From the NCBI GenBank assembly GCA_964535835.1, contig CAZHUZ010000002.1:1-64000 (forward strand): DNA of 64,000 nt, read 5' to 3'. The notes under the pieces are model-generated. The model did not search any database and was not told the origin of the DNA. It saw only the letters and a list, made by a program, of their open reading frames with translations. The stretch comes from JAPUDQ01 sp964535835. GTDB taxonomy: Bacteria > Patescibacteriota > Saccharimonadia > Saccharimonadales > Saccharimonadaceae. The translations under genes were made by a program, and so were the position numbers. Positions 24,584-32,302 of the stretch are shown here, piece after piece; within the stretch, counting starts at the first letter, position 1, and each line of letters opens with the position of its first letter.

Positions 24584-26923
24584 TTAGTTTTGTTGCGGCG
24601 GTGTTGTTAGCTCGGTGACTGTTACGTAGCAACCAGTGGTATCAACTGTTTTACCGTCATCAAGTGGCGTATTTGGACATTGATCGACACTGTTGAGTAC
24701 GCCATCATTATCGTCATCAGCCGGAGGAGCAACCGGTTTTGGACAACCATTTGATGTTACTTCAATGCCAGAAGAAGTGTTAGGACAAAGATCTTTGCTG
24801 TTTTTCACCCCGTCATTATCGTCATCGCTATTTGACTGATTCTCCGATGTATTAGTTTCATTTTCCTCTGGCTCTTTGGTTTCTTCACGTACGGTTTCAC
24901 CACAACTCTTTGTCGGGACAGTACCACTCAAAAATACTTCCGTATACGTATTAGACGCATTACCTGTCGCTCGGTAGCCATTGCTGCGACATAATGAGGC
25001 TTCGACAATACCCGCCGGGCGTTGAAATTCTTCGTCCCGCGTTCCTTCTAAAAATGAGGTGATTGATTTACGCCAAATCGGACCGGCCATGCCAGAACCG
25101 CCTGACGTCATCGCTTCGTTTTCATTGTTGCCAACCCATACCCCTACGGCGATGGTCGGGGTATAGCCAATTGTCCAAGCATCGTGATTGTTGTCAGTGC
25201 TGCCCGTTTTAACAGCAACAGTGCGATTCGCGATAGTAAGACTGCCTCCAAAAGTTGGTGCTCGAGCAGCATTGTCAGAAAGGATATTTGAGATGAGATA
25301 TGAGGCTTGTTCTGATTGCACGCGTTTTGGCCGTTCATTGTGTCGATACATCATTTCACCATACTTATTCTCTACTTCTTGGATAGTCGTTGGTGTAAAT
25401 TGCTGGCCACCATTTGCAAATGCGGCATAGGCGTTTGTCATGGCAAGCGGTGAGGCCTCTGCGGCACCGAGTGCCAAACTTAAACCATAATCCTTGTCAT
25501 GAGTTATCGTATTAATCCCCATGCGCTGCGCGGTATCAACTGCATTTGCAATACCAACCTTTTCCATGACTTTCACCGCAGGAATATTTAGTGACTGTGC
25601 CAACGCATTGCGTACACTTATATCACCACGAAACTTGTAGTCAAAGTTATGAGGAGTGTATCCGCCAAAATCAGTTGCTTCATCACGAATCATTGTGCCA
25701 GCTGTCACCAATCGACGATTGAGTGCTTCTGTAAAATAAATCGGCTTAAAACTTGAACCTGGTTGTCGTGAGCTCGTGGCAACATTGAATTTTCCCCACG
25801 TCTTATTTCCATAATCCGCGCTACCGACAAGTGCACGTATCTCACCATTTTTCGGGTCGATTGCAACGAGTGCGGCATTGCGACCTCCACTCCTTGTATT
25901 GATCGCCGTTTGTGCCACAACATTCTGCTCGGCAGTTGCCTGCCACGACAAATCAAGCGTTGTCTTCACACGATAACCCGAACGTTTTATTGTTTCGTCA
26001 CCATATTTTTTTTCAAGCTCAGCTATCGCCATCTCGACAAAGTGTGGTGCTTTGGTAGGCTCTTGCGATTGTGCGGGTGCGTACGCGAGGGATATCTGTA
26101 AGGCAGCCGCTTTGTCTGCGTCAGTAATTTTCTTGTCTTCAACCATACGCCGCAAGACTCGTTCTTGTTGTTTCTTTGCTTTCTCGCCGTCGCCCGTTAT
26201 CGGAGAGTAGGCACTTGGTGCTGGCAAGAGGCCAACCAACATCGAGGCTTCAGCAAGCGTGAGATCTTTTGCCTCTTTATTAAAATATGTATGAGCTGCT
26301 TCATCGATACCAAAAGCGCCTTCGCCAAAATAAACCGAATTAAGATACATATCAAGAATCTGGTCTTTGTTATATTGGCGATCTACAGCAACAGCCATCA
26401 CGACTTCTTGGTATTTACGAAAGATATTTTTATTGCTTGTTAGTAACGTATTTTTTACGAGTTGTTGAGTGATCGTTGAGCCTCCATAGGCAGTAGCATC
26501 ACGTCGAGCAAAGTTTGCATAAAGCGCTGCTACCAAACCGCGCAACGAGATGCCAGAGTGCTTATAAAAATCCTTGTCTTCACTCGATATGACAGCTTGT
26601 TTAACATAAGGCGACATCTGCTCAAGCGTCAGCCGCTTGAGCGGTTTGCTTGTTCCGGAAGAATAAAATACTTCTCCATGTATATCCATCAGCTCAACAC
26701 CGGTGTTGTTGCGGTTCATCAATCGTTCGGGATCAGATATATCACGCCATAACAACGCATAGGTAACTAGTGGCACTACGATTAAAAAAGCTAGCGCAGG
26801 TAACCCCAGGACGAGGAGTTTTTTGCGGAAACTTAGACGTGAAAACCAAATCCACATCCTGCGGGTACGGCTATTTGAGCGATAGATATGTTTTGGCTTT
26901 GTGTATCGTCCACGACGCATCAT
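24584..26923 (-). CDS. Class A penicillin-binding protein (PBP1A-like) with TSP3 repeats
   Basis: 779 residues. Basic cytosolic tail, membrane anchor (about 35-58), GT51 transglycosylase with SSEDKDFYKHSGIS and TAYGGSTITQQLVKNTLL, then the transpeptidase domain with SSFK (serine nucleophile and lysine), SLN and KTGSTDNN motifs. It polymerises and crosslinks peptidoglycan outside the membrane. After a Glu/Asn/Ser-rich linker come two thrombospondin type 3-like repeats, DDDNDGVKNSKDLCPN and DDDNDGVLNSVDQCPN, which bind Ca2+ in other proteins and are unusual on a PBP. The cysteines in these repeats may be disulfide bonded. TAGAAT ends 6 bp before the ATG (leaderless). Confidence 0.94.
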   Translation of the reverse strand: MMRRGRYTKPKHIYRSNSRTRRMWIWFSRLSFRKKLLVLGLPALAFLIVVPLVTYALLWRDISDPERLMNRNNTGVELMDIHGEVFYSSGTSKPLKRLTLEQMSPYVKQAVISSEDKDFYKHSGISLRGLVAALYANFARRDATAYGGSTITQQLVKNTLLTSNKNIFRKYQEVVMAVAVDRQYNKDQILDMYLNSVYFGEGAFGIDEAAHTYFNKEAKDLTLAEASMLVGLLPAPSAYSPITGDGEKAKKQQERVLRRMVEDKKITDADKAAALQISLAYAPAQSQEPTKAPHFVEMAIAELEKKYGDETIKRSGYRVKTTLDLSWQATAEQNVVAQTAINTRSGGRNAALVAIDPKNGEIRALVGSADYGNKTWGKFNVATSSRQPGSSFKPIYFTEALNRRLVTAGTMIRDEATDFGGYTPHNFDYKFRGDISVRNALAQSLNIPAVKVMEKVGIANAVDTAQRMGINTITHDKDYGLSLALGAAEASPLAMTNAYAAFANGGQQFTPTTIQEVENKYGEMMYRHNERPKRVQSEQASYLISNILSDNAARAPTFGGSLTIANRTVAVKTGSTDNNHDAWTIGYTPTIAVGVWVGNNENEAMTSGGSGMAGPIWRKSITSFLEGTRDEEFQRPAGIVEASLCRSNGYRATGNASNTYTEVFLSGTVPTKSCGETVREETKEPEENETNTSENQSNSDDDNDGVKNSKDLCPNTSSGIEVTSNGCPKPVAPPADDDNDGVLNSVDQCPNTPLDDGKTVDTTGCYVTVTELTTPPQQN

Positions 26924-27000
26924 ATGACTATTCTATCAAGTTTTACCAATAATCGCTGATAGGATACTATGGATAAGCACGACATTTATAATAAAACGAT

Positions 27001-27723
27001 ATGATACGAAATTTTTTGCAAACTCTGTTAGGTAAAGCACCCAATCATGTGATCATCTATTCGCATGGTTTTGGCGTTCAAAAAGACGATCGCGGACTTT
27101 TTACAGATATCGCCAAAACGATACCTGATTACCATCATCATATGTTTGATTACAACTCAATCAACAAGCAAACGAAAGAAGTTGTCGCATCACCATTGAC
27201 TAGCCAAGCGCAATTATTAAACCAGCACATAAAAGATATTCGAGCTCAGTTTCCTAACGCTACTGTTGATATTATCGGCCACTCCCAAGGTTGCGCAGCC
27301 GTTGCGCTCGCCATGCCGTCCGGGATTAGGCAAACGATATTTCTCGCACCTCCGACACAACTACCTGGTCGGGACCGTAAGCTACAACTGCTCGCACAGC
27401 CAAACACAACGGAGGGGAGTGACGGTTCAGTCCGCTATCCTCGACGAGATGGTACGACAACTATCATTGGCAATGATTATTGGAACAGCTGTGAAGGAGT
27501 CAAACCGCCGCAGCTCTATAACCAGCTATCTGATCTGACCGATCTCACCATCATACGCGCGCTGGATGACGAAGTATTAGGTGATATCACATTTGGTCAA
27601 CTATCACCGAATATTCGTTATCTCGAGGTACACGCCGACCATAACTTTACTGAGAAAAACCATGAAGTGATCGCTCAGACAATCATTGAGCTCCTAGCAT
27701 CATCACCAGCAACAAGCGCATAA
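27001..27723 (+). CDS. Alpha/beta hydrolase
   Basis: 240 residues, no signal peptide. NHVIIYSHGFGV gives the oxyanion-hole HG motif, and VDIIGHSQGCAAVALAM is the nucleophile elbow (GHSQG, Ser near residue 98). The acid is probably in IIRALDDEVLGD and the catalytic His in VHADHNFTEK, close to the C terminus, in the usual order. Substrate unknown: lipase, esterase or peptidase-like relatives share these motifs. TATAAT ends 8 bp before the ATG without a ribosome site, so leaderless. Confidence 0.88.
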   Translation: MIRNFLQTLLGKAPNHVIIYSHGFGVQKDDRGLFTDIAKTIPDYHHHMFDYNSINKQTKEVVASPLTSQAQLLNQHIKDIRAQFPNATVDIIGHSQGCAAVALAMPSGIRQTIFLAPPTQLPGRDRKLQLLAQPNTTEGSDGSVRYPRRDGTTTIIGNDYWNSCEGVKPPQLYNQLSDLTDLTIIRALDDEVLGDITFGQLSPNIRYLEVHADHNFTEKNHEVIAQTIIELLASSPATSA

Positions 27724-27761
27724 TACAATTACTATCTCTGAAAATTTGCTATACTGACAAT

Positions 27762-28391
27762 ATGACTATGAAGCGCACAATCCGCGCAGAGCAAACGCTT
27801 TTTTATCAAGGTGAGGCAACGACAAAAGTATATCGTGTCGAAGCCGGTTTAGTACGGGCATATATCATTAATAATGACGGCGAAGAATCAACCATCGCTT
27901 TTTTCGGTCCCGAAGATATTTTCCCGCTTGCATCAGCTTTTGGTGTTTCCTCTGCAGCATTATTTTATTATGAGACAGTTATCCCAAGTACTATTGAAGT
28001 ATTTATCCACGATGAATTTGAGCACTGGGTTAACCAAAACGCTCTATCAGAAATAAAACGATTTGCAAAACGATACGTTGGCGCACTCCTACACGTCAGC
28101 GCATTAACACAGCCAACAGCAAGCATGAAATTGTCTCATACTCTCCGCTACTTAGCTATCCGCTTCGGCGAAACCACAGCCATTGGAAACCGTATAAAAG
28201 TCACTATCAAACTCACGCAACAAGACCTCGCAAAATTATGCAATCTCAGCCGTGAAACTGTCAGTATTGAGCTCGGATCGCTCAAATCAAACGATATCAT
28301 CATCGTCAAAGAAAAGTACTACTATATCCACCTTACAAAACTAAACGCATTTATAAACGAGGATAGTTCAGCGTCAATTACGCTACGCTAA
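27762..28391 (+). CDS. Crp/Fnr-family transcription regulator
   Basis: 209 residues. N-terminal cyclic-nucleotide-binding-like beta roll (TLFYQGEATTKVYRVEAGLVRAYIINNDGEESTIAFFGPEDIF), long dimer helix, and a C-terminal winged helix with LTQQDLAKLCNLSRETVSIELGSLKSNDII. The recognition helix SRETV keeps the Arg and Glu that in CRP and FNR read the GTGA half-site. The FNR cysteines and the cAMP-contact Arg-Ser pair of CRP are not seen, so the effector is unknown. A perfect TGTGA-N6-TCACA site lies at 30557. TATACT ends 6 bp before the ATG. Confidence 0.9.
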   Translation: MTMKRTIRAEQTLFYQGEATTKVYRVEAGLVRAYIINNDGEESTIAFFGPEDIFPLASAFGVSSAALFYYETVIPSTIEVFIHDEFEHWVNQNALSEIKRFAKRYVGALLHVSALTQPTASMKLSHTLRYLAIRFGETTAIGNRIKVTIKLTQQDLAKLCNLSRETVSIELGSLKSNDIIIVKEKYYYIHLTKLNAFINEDSSASITLR

Positions 28392-28747
28392 TCCAAGGTT
28401 TCTTTGACAAGATCAGCCAATTTGCTTGGTGATGCCCATGCTTTTAACATGTACCGTGTCGCGCCTAGTTTGAGGGCTTCATCAATATCGTCTTTTGCGT
28501 CAAGATTGCTAAAAACAATGACGGGTGTTTTGCTTGTATTATCAAACTTTTTCAAAAACCCTTTGCCATCAAGGACCGGCATCAGCAAATCAAGCAATAT
28601 AAGATCGTACTCGTCGGTGCGAACACGCTCGAGCGCATCTTTGCCATCAAATACCGTATCGACATCATAGCCTTCTTTTTTTAGGACGATCGAAAATGCA
28701 TCGCTAAGCGCATGATCATCCTCAACTACTAAGATTTTTTTATTCAT
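28388..28747 (-). CDS. Single-domain response regulator
   Basis: 119 residues, a CheY-like receiver only, with no output domain. Acidic pair near E9-D10 (VVEDDHA), phosphoacceptor Asp in LILLDLLMPV, switch residue Ser in VIVFSNLDAK and the conserved Lys in YMLKAWASP. Its ATG overlaps the kinase stop codon by one base and AAAGGAG lies just before it, so kinase and regulator are coupled and presumably cognate. Without an output domain it probably acts by protein contact (for example on pilus or surface machinery) or in a phosphorelay. Ends convergently with the Crp/Fnr gene, overlap 4 bases. Confidence 0.93.
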   Translation of the reverse strand: MNKKILVVEDDHALSDAFSIVLKKEGYDVDTVFDGKDALERVRTDEYDLILLDLLMPVLDGKGFLKKFDNTSKTPVIVFSNLDAKDDIDEALKLGATRYMLKAWASPSKLADLVKETLD

Positions 28748-30534
28748 TATGTACTCCTTTTATGATCTATTGTAATTTTCTTGGGCAAACTAATCGTAAA
28801 CGTGCTGCCACGTCCAGGCCGAGAGGTCACGGTGACATCACCTCGATGAGCTTTAGCGATATGCTTTGCCAAGAACAACCCCAGTCCGGTACCGCCCTCT
28901 TGGCGACTACGCGAATTATCTATACGACTAAATTTGACGAATAGTTTATCGATATCACTGCGTTTTACACCGACACCTTTATCCTTAACGCTTACTTTTG
29001 TATATCGTGACGTTTGAGTAATTGTCACGGCGATGTCTTTCTCGCTATCAGAATATTTTATCGCATTGCTGATGAGGTTTTCAATCGCCATAGAGATGTA
29101 CCGTTCGTCCGCTACTACCGTACAGCGACCCGGTGATGTTAGTCGAATTGCGATATCTTTTTGTTGAGCCTGTGGGCGCAACTCTTCGATAATCATTTTG
29201 GTCATTTCGACGATATCAAATGATAACGGATCAATAGCAAGTTGATCAGCATCAGCTTTTGCGACGTGAAGGATTTGATTGATTATTTCAATTTGACGCT
29301 CGTTTGCGTTATAGGCCTTACGAGCAATTACTTGTTGTTGCTCAGTGAGTTCGCCCGCGTAGCCTTCGGTCAATATACCCAAATATTGTTTGACGCCGCT
29401 TGCTGGTGTACGTAATTGATGCGAAGCTATCGCCAACAAATCATTCTTTGTTTGAGCCAGGGTTTCTTCGTGAGTGGTAATCAACCGCTCAAACGATCGC
29501 TTGAGCAGCTTATGGACACCAATGCCTATGAGCGCACTGAGAATTGTTCCCAAAATCATCAATATCCCCGGCCCTGTGAGACGTTGCAAAGCCGGCTGAT
29601 AGGCGACTGTATCAATCTGCCAGGTACGGCCAAAGCGATTAAATGCTAGTTGCTCTTGGTACATTAGGCCATTGACGATTGGTGGCTTCGCCTGTGTAGC
29701 CAAAGGCGTGGTGCTTTCAGTATCTTTGAGAATATACGAAATTGTATCGATATCAACTGTTGATGGATCAATCGTACGAATAATATCTTCTGGGCGAAAA
29801 ACGATATAGACATACCCTTTTAGGCTAGCTCGTCGCTCTTGCACTGTCTGATGAATGCCCGCATTATAGATAGGATAAAACATCAATACGCCGCGTTTAC
29901 TAGGATTATTTTTGTCCTGTATCAAATGGATTGGACTCGACATCTGTACGGCATCGAGATCACGTGCTCGATCCATTGCATCACGCCTTGTTTTTTCTGA
30001 ATACATGTCGTACCCTATCGCTGCATCATTGAGATCATTAGAAGGCTCTAGGTAGACAATCGAAGTATAGATATCCCGAGGAGTATCTGGAAAAACACGG
30101 TATGACGGCATACCGCTATCACGAACCGATGCTTCGTGAGCAGATACTGCCTCTTTCGGCAGCACCTCTACATAACCCATTCCTAATATGCTTGGAAATC
30201 GTTCGTTAATTTTGCTGCTCGATAATAACTGTCGCCACTCATCTCGAGTTATATCAGAACGGACATTTATAATCCCGACGTTATCAAGCAAAAGCTGTTC
30301 ATATTCACGCAATCGATTGGACATATGTCCCATGATCGATGCTGTCTGTTGTTTGGTATACTCCTCGAAATCACGTCGTGATTGTTGCGCCAAGGTGTCA
30401 GCAAAGACATAACTCATCACGACACCTACCACAGTTAACAATAATGCCAAGATAGGCGGCAATTTCCGAAAATCATTTTCTGGCATACTTTTTCGCACTG
30501 ATGCGATAATTCTTTTCATTACATATATCATCAT
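28747..30534 (-). CDS. Membrane histidine kinase with CHASE sensor domain
   Basis: 595 residues. Transmembrane helices near 26-46 and 321-341 enclose a 275-residue outside CHASE domain (SILGMGYVEVLPKEAV, YRVFPDTPRDIYTSIVYLEP, IGYDMYSEKTRRDAMDRA, all typical). Then HisKA with H372 in ASHQLRTPASG and a HATPase domain with N box (ENLISNAIKYS), G1 (DKGVGV), and G2 (GGTGLGLFLAKHI). CHASE domains sense small extracellular ligands such as cytokinin-like or unknown molecules. Signals to the receiver protein encoded directly downstream. Start uncertain: ATG at 30534, 30531 or 30519. Confidence 0.94.
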   Translation of the reverse strand: MMIYVMKRIIASVRKSMPENDFRKLPPILALLLTVVGVVMSYVFADTLAQQSRRDFEEYTKQQTASIMGHMSNRLREYEQLLLDNVGIINVRSDITRDEWRQLLSSSKINERFPSILGMGYVEVLPKEAVSAHEASVRDSGMPSYRVFPDTPRDIYTSIVYLEPSNDLNDAAIGYDMYSEKTRRDAMDRARDLDAVQMSSPIHLIQDKNNPSKRGVLMFYPIYNAGIHQTVQERRASLKGYVYIVFRPEDIIRTIDPSTVDIDTISYILKDTESTTPLATQAKPPIVNGLMYQEQLAFNRFGRTWQIDTVAYQPALQRLTGPGILMILGTILSALIGIGVHKLLKRSFERLITTHEETLAQTKNDLLAIASHQLRTPASGVKQYLGILTEGYAGELTEQQQVIARKAYNANERQIEIINQILHVAKADADQLAIDPLSFDIVEMTKMIIEELRPQAQQKDIAIRLTSPGRCTVVADERYISMAIENLISNAIKYSDSEKDIAVTITQTSRYTKVSVKDKGVGVKRSDIDKLFVKFSRIDNSRSRQEGGTGLGLFLAKHIAKAHRGDVTVTSRPGRGSTFTISLPKKITIDHKRST

Positions 30535-30556
30535 AACAGAGGCAAATTAAATGAAA

Positions 30557-30572
30557 TGTGAATCAGTTCACA
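30557..30572. promoter_or_regulatory. Perfect CRP-type operator
   Basis: TGTGAATCAGTTCACA: exact TGTGA-N6-TCACA. It lies 23 bp upstream of the histidine kinase start and 106 bp upstream of the GlsB/YeaQ-like gene. A Crp/Fnr protein with a matching SRETV recognition helix is encoded 2.2 kb away. Binding is inference. Confidence 0.65.
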
Positions 30573-30677
30573 GAAAAACTGTTGAAAAATTCATAGCAGG
30601 GAATTGCTCTACTTCGTATGCTATGAGGGTCAAAAATAGTAAACGTAACATCGCTACGAAAATAGGAGAAGCTAAAA

Positions 30678-30929
30678 ATGGAGATAATCGTATGGATCGT
30701 TTTCGGAGTCGTAGCGGGATGGATTGCCTCTCTCATCACCGATAACAATGACCAGCGAACTGTTTTTACCGAAGGGTTGATCGGTGCTATTGGCGCTTTG
30801 ATCGGTGGATTTGGTATGAACGCTCTCGGTCAAACAAGTGCAAACGGTATAAACACTATCAGTCTGATGGTCGCAGCCCTCAGTGCAATCCTGGTGCTCA
30901 TAACCTATAGACGAATTGAACAAGTATAA
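30678..30929 (+). CDS. GlsB/YeaQ/YmgE-family small membrane protein
   Basis: 83 residues, three hydrophobic segments. The pattern VFGVVAGWIASLI ... GLIGAIGALIGGFGMNALG ... SLMVAALSAILVLITYRRI matches the transglycosylase-associated (GlsB/YeaQ) family: Gly-rich first and second helices and a third helix ending in basic residues. Family members are stress or stationary-phase proteins of unknown mechanism. AGGAGAAG lies 8 bp before the ATG. The CRP-type site upstream may control it. Confidence 0.85.
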   Translation: MEIIVWIVFGVVAGWIASLITDNNDQRTVFTEGLIGAIGALIGGFGMNALGQTSANGINTISLMVAALSAILVLITYRRIEQV

Positions 30930-30947
30930 ATCAAGGGGGATATCATA

Positions 30948-31184
30948 ATGGTGTGGAATATTATCAAATCGACAACAAAATATAGCTTCTACGGTTTCAG
31001 CTTGTTGGCAAGTAGCCTATTCATCACAATGCTCACTGGCGGTGTTCACTATCATCCACTTTGGGGAAGTCTCAGTACTATCATCCATTACGCAAGCGGG
31101 ATCGTTATGGCAAGCTTAGGCATTGCTTTACTCATACAAATGACTCCTGCTGGTACGTACTACCGAGCATCATCCGCACGATAG
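30948..31184 (+). CDS. Small two-helix membrane protein
   Basis: 78 residues with hydrophobic segments at about 14-34 and 48-68. AAGGGG precedes the ATG. Follows the GlsB-like gene by 18 bp and ends before a strong terminator, so the two form one unit. The loop between the helices contains a HYHPLWGSL motif with two His that might bind a metal. No family recognised. Confidence 0.7.
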   Translation: MVWNIIKSTTKYSFYGFSLLASSLFITMLTGGVHYHPLWGSLSTIIHYASGIVMASLGIALLIQMTPAGTYYRASSAR

Positions 31185-31195
31185 ACATTGCACCT

Positions 31196-31227
31196 GAAAA
31201 AACGTCTTATAGCGAGGACGTTTTTTC
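31196..31227. terminator. Bidirectional terminator between the small membrane gene and the mini-pilin gene
   Basis: An 11-bp perfect stem GAAAAAACGTC/GACGTTTTTTC with a 10-base loop; T6 on each strand, so it can serve both convergent genes. Confidence 0.85.
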
Positions 31228-31244
31228 ATATGACAATCATTAGG

Positions 31245-31352
31245 TTATTGTTGGTTCATTACTACAAGTAACGTAACTAGTATAATGATGACAACGACAA
31301 CGACAACTAGCTCAAGAATTGTAAATCCGCCCTGGCCAGTATCTCGTTTCAT
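31245..31352 (-). CDS. 35-residue mini-pilin (prepilin signal and N-terminal helix only)
   Basis: Starts MKRDTGQGGFTILELVVV: a positively charged leader, then the prepilin peptidase site G9|F10 followed by T, and glutamate at mature position 5 (E14), exactly the class III signal of type IV pilins. After 18-20 hydrophobic residues (all V, I, L, T) it ends with MNQQ, so no globular head exists. It has its own AAGGGGG ribosome site 4 bp before the ATG and a terminator 18 bp past the stop. No downstream frame continues the pilin, so it does not look like a frameshifted longer gene. It could be an assembly-initiating or regulatory pilin, or a decayed gene. Confidence 0.7.
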   Translation of the reverse strand: MKRDTGQGGFTILELVVVVVVIIILVTLLVVMNQQ

Positions 31353-31446
31353 ACACCCCCTTTATTTCTCTATCATATCATAGCGCTTGAGGACTATTTT
31401 TTGCTATACTGTACTCAAGCAAACAAGGGGGTAAGCCGAGACGTAC

Positions 31447-32298
31447 ATGGTGGGTTTGTACTGTAGTATCAACAAGCATAACACTATGCGGTATTGTATG
31501 GTGATGTTTGTTTTTGGCATAGTAGTATCGTTATTCGCCGCCTCAACAACAAGCGCTGTGATATCGGTCTCCCAAAGTTATACCTCTGAAAACGACTTGC
31601 CACTAGGTACGTTAGTCAGTCTCAAAAAAAATACAGCCGATGAAATAATCCCTAGCCTTAGTAGCAACTCGGAGAGTCTGCTCGGAGTAGTTATCAGTGC
31701 CGATAGCTCACTGTTGTCACTATCTAATACCAAAGGCAAGCAGGTCCAGGTCGCCACTAGCGGAACAGTACCGGTGGTTGTCTCGGACGAAAATGGAGCT
31801 ATCAAACAAAACGACCATATCACCGCTTCACCTATCTCAGGGGTAGGCATGAAAGCAACAACCAATGTCCGTATCATTGGCATCGCACAAGGAGACATGG
31901 TAAACAACAAATCAGGCAAGCAAGAGTATACTGCCAAAGATGGCTCCAAACACACTGTCCAGCTGGGACAAGTACCCGTACTCGTGAACGTATCATATTT
32001 TTTCAAGGAACCAGACAAGACCATTGTGCCCGCTGCCGTACAAAACATCGCCAATTCCCTGGCCGGTCGTCAAGTCAGTACAGTGCCAATCCTTGTCAGT
32101 GCAGCAATCTTTATCGTTATGATTATTGTGGTACTCGCGATCATATATTCGATGATAAATAGTAGTATCATATCTGTTGGCCGTAACCCCATGAGCCAAT
32201 CAGCTATCTATCGTGACCTTGTTCAGCTCTCTGCCCTTGTGCTCGTTATTTTGACCGGTGGAATGGTATCAATTTATCTAATACTGACGAAGATGTAA
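31447..32298 (+). CDS. Exported protein with c-subunit-like membrane hairpin, first gene of the ATPase operon
   Basis: 283 residues (start at 31447 or, with a better signal peptide, 31486). Signal-like segment, then an outside beta-rich domain (about 38-185) with GTLVSLKKN, GVVISADSS, SGTVPVVVSDENGAIKQNDHITASPISGVGMKA, a type also seen at the ends of phage tail-fibre and CPR surface proteins. The C terminus is a two-helix hairpin (about 215-240 and 257-281) joined by the loop SVGRNPMSQ. GRNP is the polar-loop motif of F-ATPase subunit c, but the ion-binding carboxylate of helix 2 is missing (Gly near 272). It ends 4 bp before the b subunit gene. Possible membrane partner of the ATPase. Confidence 0.75.
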   Translation: MVGLYCSINKHNTMRYCMVMFVFGIVVSLFAASTTSAVISVSQSYTSENDLPLGTLVSLKKNTADEIIPSLSSNSESLLGVVISADSSLLSLSNTKGKQVQVATSGTVPVVVSDENGAIKQNDHITASPISGVGMKATTNVRIIGIAQGDMVNNKSGKQEYTAKDGSKHTVQLGQVPVLVNVSYFFKEPDKTIVPAAVQNIANSLAGRQVSTVPILVSAAIFIVMIIVVLAIIYSMINSSIISVGRNPMSQSAIYRDLVQLSALVLVILTGGMVSIYLILTKM

Positions 32299-32302
32299 CA
32301 CA

